64,000 nucleotides of DNA from DAIDKA01 sp963708865 (lineage in GTDB: Bacteria > Pseudomonadota > Gammaproteobacteria > Steroidobacterales > Steroidobacteraceae), in NCBI GenBank assembly GCA_963708865.1, contig CAVPUC010000004.1:744001-808000 (forward strand), read 5' to 3'. Of this stretch, positions 57,855-64,000 are shown piece by piece. Every line of letters starts with the position of its first letter. Positions within the stretch are counted from its first letter, which is position 1. The notes below the pieces were generated by a model. It made no database searches. It was not told the origin of the DNA and saw only the letters and a program-made list of their open reading frames with translations. Made by a program: the position numbers and the translations under genes.

Positions 57855-57877
57855 CGGACCCGTCTGGCACGGGTCCG
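57855..57877 (-). promoter_or_regulatory. GC hairpin between ftsZ and lpxC
   Basis: CGGACCCGT / ACGGGTCCG, 9-bp perfect arms with a 5-base loop, in the gap after ftsZ and about 37 bases before the lpxC start. No T run follows on the minus strand, so full termination is unlikely. It could attenuate readthrough or protect the ftsZ mRNA end. Confidence 0.4.
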
Positions 57878-57934
57878 CAGGCCGTATCCGGCACCGCTAC
57901 CGTATCACACGCGAGGTGCCGATCGCCGCTTCTA

Positions 57935-59158
57935 TCAATCCGCCTGACGCCGCAAAAACGCCGGTATATCCAGCAAATCCTCCGACTCCGTCTCGGGACG
58001 CAGGCCATCTCCTACAGCGCGCTGGCGCTGGTAGGTGGGCTTGTCGAGATCCGCGTAGTTGGGATTGGCGGCCGGCTTGGTCCGGGAGACCATGCGCATC
58101 GGGGGCACCTGACCGTGGGCTTCACGGCTGCTGTCGCGACCCATTTCCCGGCCCATCATGCCGCCGAGCGCCTGGCTCGTGGGCACGCGCACCGCGCTCG
58201 CCGGCCGACCCAGGCCGGTCGCCACCACCGTCACGCGTACCACATCGATCAGTTCCGGATCGATGACCGTGCCCACGACGACCGTCGCATCCTCTGAGGC
58301 GAATTGTTTCACGATGTTGCCAACTTCCTGGAACTCGCCGATCGACAGGTCCATGCCCGCCGTGACGTTCACCAGAATGCCGTGCGCGCCGGCCAGATTG
58401 ATGTCCTCGAGCAGCGGGGATGACACGGCAGCCTCGGCGGCGGCGCGGGCCCGGCCCTCACCGCTGGCAACTCCCGAACCCATCATCGCCATGCCGGTCT
58501 CCGCCATCACCGTGCGCACGTCGGCAAAGTCGACGTTGATGAGGCCCGGACGCGTAATGAGCTCGGCAATGCCCTGCACGGCCCCCTGCAGCACCTGGTT
58601 GGCGGACTTGAATGCATCCAGCAGCGTCGTCTGCGGGCCCAGCACCGTCAGCAGCTTCTGGTTGGGAATGGTGATCAGCGAATCGCAGTACTTGGCGAGT
58701 TCCGCCAGGCCGTGCTCGGCGACCAGCGAACGCTTGCCGCCTTCCATCTCAAACGGACGAGTGACCACCGCGACGGTGAGAATGCCCAGCTCCTTGGCGA
58801 CCTGCGCCACGACCGGCGCCGCACCGGTGCCGGTCCCGCCGCCCATGCCGGCGGTGATGAACAGCATGTCGCAGCCCTCCACCAGTTCCACGATGCGGTC
58901 GCGATCCTCCATCGCGGCCTGCCGGCCCACCTCAGGGTCGGCGCCGGCGCCAAGTCCCTTGGTGATATTGCAGCCGATCTGCAGTGCGGTCTTCACCTTC
59001 GAGTGCTTCAAGGCCTGCGCGTCGGTGTTGACGCACATGAAGTCCACGCCGTCGATGCCCGTCGTGACCATGTGCGCGACTGCGTTTCCGCCGCCGCCGC
59101 CCACCCCGATCACCTTGATCACGGCACTCTGGCTGTATGCATCCATCAGTTCAAACAT
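57935..59158 (-). CDS. ftsZ: Cell division GTPase FtsZ
   Basis: Tubulin homologue that forms the Z-ring. The 407-residue protein is intact. The GTP-binding elements are GVGGGGGNAVAHM near 18-30 and the tubulin signature GGGTGTGA at 106-113; the T7 loop NVDFADVRTVM is also present. The C-terminal FtsA/ZipA/ZapD-binding peptide reads LLDIPAFLRRQAD, close to the consensus. AAGGAG at 59165-59170 lies 6 bases before the ATG. Preceded by ftsA on the same strand. Confidence 0.97.
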   Translation of the reverse strand: MFELMDAYSQSAVIKVIGVGGGGGNAVAHMVTTGIDGVDFMCVNTDAQALKHSKVKTALQIGCNITKGLGAGADPEVGRQAAMEDRDRIVELVEGCDMLFITAGMGGGTGTGAAPVVAQVAKELGILTVAVVTRPFEMEGGKRSLVAEHGLAELAKYCDSLITIPNQKLLTVLGPQTTLLDAFKSANQVLQGAVQGIAELITRPGLINVDFADVRTVMAETGMAMMGSGVASGEGRARAAAEAAVSSPLLEDINLAGAHGILVNVTAGMDLSIGEFQEVGNIVKQFASEDATVVVGTVIDPELIDVVRVTVVATGLGRPASAVRVPTSQALGGMMGREMGRDSSREAHGQVPPMRMVSRTKPAANPNYADLDKPTYQRQRAVGDGLRPETESEDLLDIPAFLRRQAD

Positions 59159-59204
59159 TGCTGGCTCCTTAATCCCCGTAGCGGTCAGTTCAAATAAGAA
59201 AAAA

Positions 59205-60431
59205 TCAGAAGTTGCCCTGAAACCAGGACTTCATGCGATTGATCACGGTTTTGCCGCCCGGGCGTCGCCCGCGCGCGGAAGCCGTGTTGTCACGGGCGTA
59301 GAGCAGCAGCCCCACGGCCGTGGAATAGATCGGGCTGCGCACAGCCTCGGCAAGCCCGGTCACGTGCTGCGGCAGGCCCAGACGCACCGGCATGTGAAAA
59401 ACCTCCTCGGCGAGTTCAATGGTGCCTTCCATGCGGGCACTGCCGCCGGTGAGCACGATGCCGGCCGCGATGGTTTCCTCGAAACCGCTGCGCCGCAGCT
59501 CATCGCGCACCAGACCGAACAGCTCCTCGTAGCGTGGCTCGACGATTTCAGCGAGTGTCTGGCGTGCCAGTCGCCGCGAGGGGCGCTCGCCCACGCTTGG
59601 CACCTCGATGCTCTCGTCCGGGTTGGCGAGCTGCGAGAGCGCGCAGGCGTAGCGCACCTTGATGTCCTCGGCGTACTGGGTGGGCGTGCGCATCGAGACC
59701 GCGATGTCATTGGTGACCTGGTCCCCGGCGATCGGGATTACCGCGGTGTGACGAATGGCGCCGCCGGTGAATACCGCAAGGTCGGTGGTGCCCCCGCCGA
59801 TGTCCACGAGACATACGCCCAGTTCGCGTTCATCCTCGGTGAGCACCGCGAAGCTCGAGGCAAGCTGCTCGAGCACGATGTCATCGACCTCCAGGCCGCA
59901 GCGCTGGATGCACTTCTCGATGTTCTGCGCCGCGCTCTCGGCCCCGGTGACGATATGCACCTTGGCCTCCAGGCGCACCCCCGACATGCCGATGGGGTCA
60001 CGAATGCCTTCCTGGCCGTCGATCACATAGTCCTGCGGCAGCACATGCAGGATCTTCTGGTCGGCGGGAATGGCGACGGCGCGCGCCGCGTCGATGACAT
60101 GCTCCACATCGACATGCGAGACCTCGCGGTCGCGGATCGCAACGACTCCGTGTGAGTTCAAGCTGCGCACGTGGCTGCCGGCGATACCCGCGTACACGGA
60201 GTGGATCTGGCAGCCGGCCATGAGTTCGGCCTCCTCCACCGCGCGCTGGATCGACTGCACCGTCGATTCGATGTTGACGACCACGCCTTTCTTCAGCCCC
60301 CGTGAGGGCTGCGAGCCGACACCGATCACCTCGATGGTGCCATCGGCGGTGACTTCACCCACCAGCGCGACCACCTTCGAGGTACCGATATCCAACCCCA
60401 CGATCAGACTGCGGTCCGTACGCTTAGACAT
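59205..60431 (-). CDS. ftsA: Cell division protein FtsA
   Basis: Actin-like protein that tethers FtsZ to the membrane. 408 residues starting MSKRTDRSLIVGLDIGTSKV, with phosphate 1 motif GLDIGTSKVVALVGE, phosphate 2 motif LVDIGGGTTDLAVFTGG and the adenosine motif GIVLTGGSARMEG. The C-terminal amphipathic membrane helix is NRMKSWFQGNF. The ATG at 60431 is chosen because it places this N-terminus as in relatives; it overlaps ftsQ by 8 bases. An upstream in-frame Met at 60587 would add residues encoded inside ftsQ and is rejected. Intact. Confidence 0.96.
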   Translation of the reverse strand: MSKRTDRSLIVGLDIGTSKVVALVGEVTADGTIEVIGVGSQPSRGLKKGVVVNIESTVQSIQRAVEEAELMAGCQIHSVYAGIAGSHVRSLNSHGVVAIRDREVSHVDVEHVIDAARAVAIPADQKILHVLPQDYVIDGQEGIRDPIGMSGVRLEAKVHIVTGAESAAQNIEKCIQRCGLEVDDIVLEQLASSFAVLTEDERELGVCLVDIGGGTTDLAVFTGGAIRHTAVIPIAGDQVTNDIAVSMRTPTQYAEDIKVRYACALSQLANPDESIEVPSVGERPSRRLARQTLAEIVEPRYEELFGLVRDELRRSGFEETIAAGIVLTGGSARMEGTIELAEEVFHMPVRLGLPQHVTGLAEAVRSPIYSTAVGLLLYARDNTASARGRRPGGKTVINRMKSWFQGNF

Positions 60432-61221
60432 TGCGAGCATCACCCCCGTTCTTTGCGGCGCCCGCACCGGCGCTGCGCCAGCCAATGGCAAAGCCATTGG
60501 CGTAACGCATGTCGACATAGGCGATGTCCGTGGCGCGCTGCGCCACGATCCTGGCGGCCGTCGCCACGAAAGTATTGAATCGTTCATCGAGCTGCTGGCG
60601 ACCCAGACGCACCGTCACGCCGTTATCGAGGTCCAGTTCCCAGGCGCCACGCGCATCCAGGCGCAGCGCCGTGATGCGCATGCTCAACTCGAGCAGCCGG
60701 TCGCGCATCGTGATGTAGCGCTGCACCACGCCTGCCTGGGTGCCATCCGGTCCCGACAGCTGCGGCAGTTCCAGCGGAATGTGCGTGGCATCATTGGCGA
60801 ACAGGTCGCCGCGCGTGTTGAGCAGCCCATGCTCCCCCCAGCGTGCGGCGGCGACCTGCTCGCCGATGGTCACGGTGAGGCCACGCGGCCAGTTGCGCTG
60901 GACGCTGACGGTGTCGACCCACGGCAGGGTCCGTACCGCCGCGCGCACCCTCGCCAGATCCACGCTCACCAGGCCCTTGCCCACCGCGCTTTCCTTGACG
61001 GCGCGCTCGACATCGAGCGGCGCGACCCGCTCGAAGCGTCCCGCCACCGACACCGTGGTGATGGGCTGGTTGAGCGCCCAGATGATCAACGCGAGCACGG
61101 CCGCGACGCTGCCCAGCCCGAGCGCCCAGCGACCCAGTGCGGCCCAGGGTATGGCCGGCAGCGACCAGCGCGAGGTCTGCTTTTGGGTGCGGCGACGGTT
61201 CTGGGGGCGCAGGCTGAACAT
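60424..61221 (-). CDS. ftsQ: Cell division protein FtsQ
   Basis: Bitopic divisome protein linking early and late division proteins (FtsB/FtsL). 265 residues: a basic cytoplasmic N-terminus (RRRTQKQTSR), one membrane helix (LGLGSVAAVLALIIWALNQP, about 34-53), a POTRA domain (TTVSVAGRFERVAPLDVERA to about 125, including LPWVDTVSVQRNWPRGLTVT), and the beta domain with GDLFAND. The start ATG at 61219-61221 abuts the ddl stop (TAGATG). Intact. Confidence 0.94.
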   Translation of the reverse strand: MFSLRPQNRRRTQKQTSRWSLPAIPWAALGRWALGLGSVAAVLALIIWALNQPITTVSVAGRFERVAPLDVERAVKESAVGKGLVSVDLARVRAAVRTLPWVDTVSVQRNWPRGLTVTIGEQVAAARWGEHGLLNTRGDLFANDATHIPLELPQLSGPDGTQAGVVQRYITMRDRLLELSMRITALRLDARGAWELDLDNGVTVRLGRQQLDERFNTFVATAARIVAQRATDIAYVDMRYANGFAIGWRSAGAGAAKNGGDARNV

Positions 61222-62201
61222 CTAGGCGGCACCCAAGAGCGGTACGCGGGTGAAGCTGGATTCGAGGATGCGCCACACCAGCTCATCAAAGCTGATGCCC
61301 GCCGCCTTCGCCGCCATGGGCACCAGACTGTGATCGGTCATGCCGGGCACGGTGTTCACCTCCAGCAGCTGCGGGCGGCCGGTGCCGTCCATCATGAAGT
61401 CGGCGCGGCCCCAGCCCTCGGCACCCACCGCGGCGAACGCGGCCAGCCCGAGCGCCGCCAGATGCGCCTCGGCCGGCTGCGACAGTCCCGAGGGACAGAA
61501 ATACTGCGTGTCATTGCGCAGATACTTGGCCTCATAGTCATAGAAGGTCTTGGCCGGCTGGATGCGAATCGACGGCAAGCGCCGAATCATTGAGGATCGA
61601 CACGGTGTACTCGGCGCCCGTGATCCACGCCTCGGCCAGCACACTGTGGTCGACCGCGGCCGCGACGCGATACGCCGGCGCGAAATCCTCGGCCCGTTCG
61701 ACCTTGGTCATGCCGACACTGGAGCCTTGAGTCGCGGGCTTGACGATCAGCGGTAGCTTCAACCGCTCGAGCGCAGCCTCCAGGTCCTGCTCGCCGGTGA
61801 GCTCCACATAGTCGCTGGTGGCAATGCCGACGGCCTGTGCCAGGCGCTTGGTGCGCAGCTTGTCCATGCCGATTGCCGAACCCATCACACCGCTGCCGGT
61901 GTAGGGCAGACCCAGACATTCCAGCGCGCCTTGCAAGGTGCCGTCCTCGCCACCCGGACCGTGCAGTGCGATCCACACCCGGTCGGTGCCGGCCGCCGAG
62001 CAGTTGCGGCAATTCTTCATCGCGCGGATCGAAGGCATGGGCATCGACGCCGCGGCGCTTGAGGGCCGCCAGTACCGCGGCACCGGTCTTGAGCGAGATT
62101 TCACGCTCGGTGGAGGTGCCGCCGAACACCACCGCGACCCGGCCAAACTCCTGCGGGCTCCCCGCGCGGCGAGCGGCCGATTTATCCTGCTTGATACGCA
62201 T
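61222..62201 (-). CDS. ddl: D-alanine--D-alanine ligase (two frameshifts)
   Basis: Makes the D-Ala-D-Ala dipeptide of the peptidoglycan stem. ATP-grasp enzyme: N-terminal GRVAVVFGGTSTEREISLKT, HGPGGEDGTLQGALE, the SGVMGSAIGMDKLRTKRL segment, LPLIVKPATQGSSVGMTKV, GAEYTVSILND, and C-terminal QLLEVNTVPGMTDHSLVP with the metal-binding Glu and Asn. Shifts near 62000 and 61585; the length of 3n+2 fits two insertions, giving about 325 residues. Its start overlaps the murB stop (TGATG). Position between murB and ftsQ makes it the ddlB-type copy. Confidence 0.93.
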
Positions 62202-63095
62202 CAGCTGACTTCCCCGACGATGCGGACTTCAGGCTGCAGGGCGATGCCGTGCGCCGCCTGGACCTGCGACTGCACCTGGCGCATCAACTGCTCCAGGTCC
62301 GCCGCGGTTGCCGCGCCGTGATTGATGATGAAATTCGCATGCTTGAGCGACACGGACGCATCGCCCGACGCGCAGACCTTTGAGACCGGCGCTCTCGATG
62401 AGTCTGGCGGCGTGATCACCGGGCGGGTTCTTGAATACCGAGCCACAGCTCCATTCACCGATGGGCTGGGACTGCCGACGGCGTGCCAGAAGGTCACGCA
62501 CCGCCGAATCATCGATGCCCGGTGCGGGGTTGAAAGTCATGCGCGCGGCCGCGAACCACTCCTCGGGGCGGTTAGCGCCGACATGCCGGTAGCTCACCGA
62601 GTATTCACCCGGCACGCGGGTATGCTCGTGGCCGTGGCGGTCGAGGGTTTCCACCGACACCACGCAGTTCCAGGTCTCGGTGCCGAAGGCGCCGGCGTTC
62701 ATGGCCAGCGCACCGCCCAGGGTTCCGGGAATGCCGGCGAAGAACTCCGCCCCGCCCAGCTGCCACTGGATGCACTGGCGCGCGATGCGCGCGCACGGCA
62801 CACCGGCTTCGCCGTACACAGTCGTGTCATCGAGGCGCTCGAGCCGCAGCAGTGCCTCCTGCGTGGCGACGACCACGCCGCGCAGGCCGCCATCGCGCAC
62901 CAGCAGGTTGCTGCCGAGGCCGACGAAGTGGATGGGGGTGCCGTCCGGCACCGTGCCCAGGAAGGCGCGCAGATCATCGCGGTCCTGTGGCGTGAAGTAG
63001 ATCTCGGCCGCGCCGCCCGCATGCCAGGAGGTGTGGCGGCTCATGGGTTCGTCACGTCGAATGCGGCTCAAGAATTGTTCCGCCACGTGCATCAT
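62201..63095 (-). CDS. murB: UDP-N-acetylenolpyruvoylglucosamine reductase (one frameshift)
   Basis: FAD enzyme reducing UDP-GlcNAc-enolpyruvate to UDP-MurNAc. FAD-binding segment HFVGLGSNLLVRDGGLRGVV (about residues 56-75), AGIPGTLGGALAMNAGAFGT, and the active-site serine region SCGSVFKNPPGDHAARLIES. After an extra base near 62385 the frame resumes with SLKHANFIINHGAATAADLE and the C-terminal catalytic Glu region LQPEVRIVGE. The absence of a long insertion suggests a type II-like MurB of about 297 residues. The start overlaps the murC stop by four bases (ATGA). Confidence 0.94.
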
Positions 63096-64000
63096 GGGCG
63101 CACCGGCTGCGCCAGCAGCGCCGGCAGGCCATGCGAGATGGCATTGATGTTGCCCGCGCCCATGGTCACCACGACATCGCCGCCGCGGATCATGCCCTGC
63201 AGGGCGATGCCCAGCTGCTCGACGTTTTCCACAAACACCGGTTCGACCTGCGCCCGCGAGCGCACCGCGCGGCAGATGGCGCGCCCGTCGGCACCGCTGA
63301 TCGGTGCTTCACCCGCCGAATACACCTCGGTCACCAGCAGCACATCCGCCTGCGAGAGCACGCGGCCAAAGTCATCGATGAGATCGCGCGTGCGGGTATA
63401 GCGATGCGGCTGGAAGGCCAGCACCAGCCGTCGTCCGGGATACCCCTGGCGCAGCGCCTCGAGCGTCGCCGCGATCTCCGTCGGGTGATGCCCGTAGTCA
63501 TCCACGATGGTCACCGCGCCGTCGGCGAGCGCCACATCGCCCACATGCTGCAGGCGCCGATCGATGCCCTGGAAGGCCGCCAGGGCGCGCGCGATCGCGG
63601 CATCCTCTATGCCAAGCTCGGTCGCGACCGCGATCGCCGCCAGCGCATTGCTGACATTGTGGCTGCCGGGCAGATTCAAGGTGACGGTCAGCGTGCCGGC
63701 GGCGCCGGCACGGGCCGCGGTCCCGGAGCGCAGCACGTCAAACTCGGTCTGCAGGCCGTGGCGACGGATGTTCACGGCACGCACGTCCGCGGCGGCCGCG
63801 AGCCCGTAGCTCATGATCGGCCGGTTGATGCGCGGCATGACGCTCGCGAGCGTCGCATCATCGAGGCACAGAATGGCCAGTCCGTAGAACGGCAGGTTGT
63901 GCAGGAAATCCACGAAGCTTGATTTCAGACGTTCGAAATCGCCGTCGTGCGTGCCCAGGTGATCGTTGTCGATGTTGGTGACAATGGCGATCAGCGGCTG
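63092..64000 (-). CDS. murC: UDP-N-acetylmuramate--L-alanine ligase, C-terminal part (5' end beyond window)
   Basis: Adds L-Ala to UDP-MurNAc, the first amino acid of the peptidoglycan stem. The window holds about 302 C-terminal codons, open to the edge. The visible part has AIVTNIDNDHLGTHDGDFER from the central ATPase domain, LNLPGSHNVSNALAAIAVAT, FQGIDRRLQHVGD, TIVDDYGHHPTEIAATLEAL, and FQPHRYTRTRDLIDDFGRVL, all standard MurC motifs. The P-loop and UDP-binding domain lie outside the window. The stop overlaps the murB start. No frameshift is seen in the visible part. Confidence 0.95.
   Translation of the reverse strand, partial: QPLIAIVTNIDNDHLGTHDGDFERLKSSFVDFLHNLPFYGLAILCLDDATLASVMPRINRPIMSYGLAAAADVRAVNIRRHGLQTEFDVLRSGTAARAGAAGTLTVTLNLPGSHNVSNALAAIAVATELGIEDAAIARALAAFQGIDRRLQHVGDVALADGAVTIVDDYGHHPTEIAATLEALRQGYPGRRLVLAFQPHRYTRTRDLIDDFGRVLSQADVLLVTEVYSAGEAPISGADGRAICRAVRSRAQVEPVFVENVEQLGIALQGMIRGGDVVVTMGAGNINAISHGLPALLAQPVRP

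Overview
The window is a high-GC stretch of a gammaproteobacterial chromosome. The evidence is the gene order murC-murB-ddl-ftsQ-ftsA-ftsZ-lpxC with dciA, an M23 peptidase, secA, mutT, yacG, zapD and coaE beside pilB-pilC-pilD, together with bamD, lpxC and rluD. A planctomycete-type DUF1592/DUF1552 cassette with exported ankyrin and metallo-beta-lactamase-fold proteins points to the Steroidobacteraceae/Nevskiales/Xanthomonadales neighbourhood. That placement is inference, because no rRNA lies in the window.

Layout. (1) 1-8 kb, minus strand: partial ribokinase, pncC, then an exported MBL-fold protein, an ankyrin protein, DUF1552 and a di-heme DUF1592 protein, packed as one operon. (2) 8-11 kb: a TetR regulator and a TIR / TolB-like / TPR membrane protein. 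(3) 11-26 kb: housekeeping genes mutS, aspS, DUF502, FmdB-like zinc ribbon, clpB, pgeF, rluD, bamD, nadE, sucD and sucC. (4) 26-29 kb: pilS-pilR, the sigma-54 two-component system for pilin. (5) 29-42 kb: two divergent surface-glycan operons with glycosyltransferases, methyltransferases, a flippase, a WbsX-like protein, two GT-C-like membrane proteins, GtrA and a Glf-like flavoprotein. (6) 42.3-46.0 kb: a tandem array of four intact type IV pilin genes, one pilin pseudogene and one further 3' relic. Each intact gene has its own perfect sigma-54 promoter, Shine-Dalgarno and hairpin. (7) 46-50 kb: pilB-pilC-pilD. (8) 50-64 kb: coaE, zapD, yacG, a conserved hypothetical, mutT, secA, M23, dciA, lpxC and the division/cell-wall cluster, ending inside murC.

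How it works together: PilS-PilR with sigma-54 should fire all intact pilin promoters, PilD should process the prepilins, and PilB/PilC should assemble them. The adjacent glycan block could decorate the surface or the pili. The right end supplies peptidoglycan precursors, division proteins and secretion.

Quality warning: more than twenty genes, many of them essential, carry single-base frameshifts. Wherever I could work out the sign, the total gene length implies extra bases (+1 per site, occasionally +2), and the extra base often repeats its neighbour. This looks like a sequencing or consensus artefact. I therefore annotate these genes as whole CDSs spanning the shifts and give the approximate shift positions.
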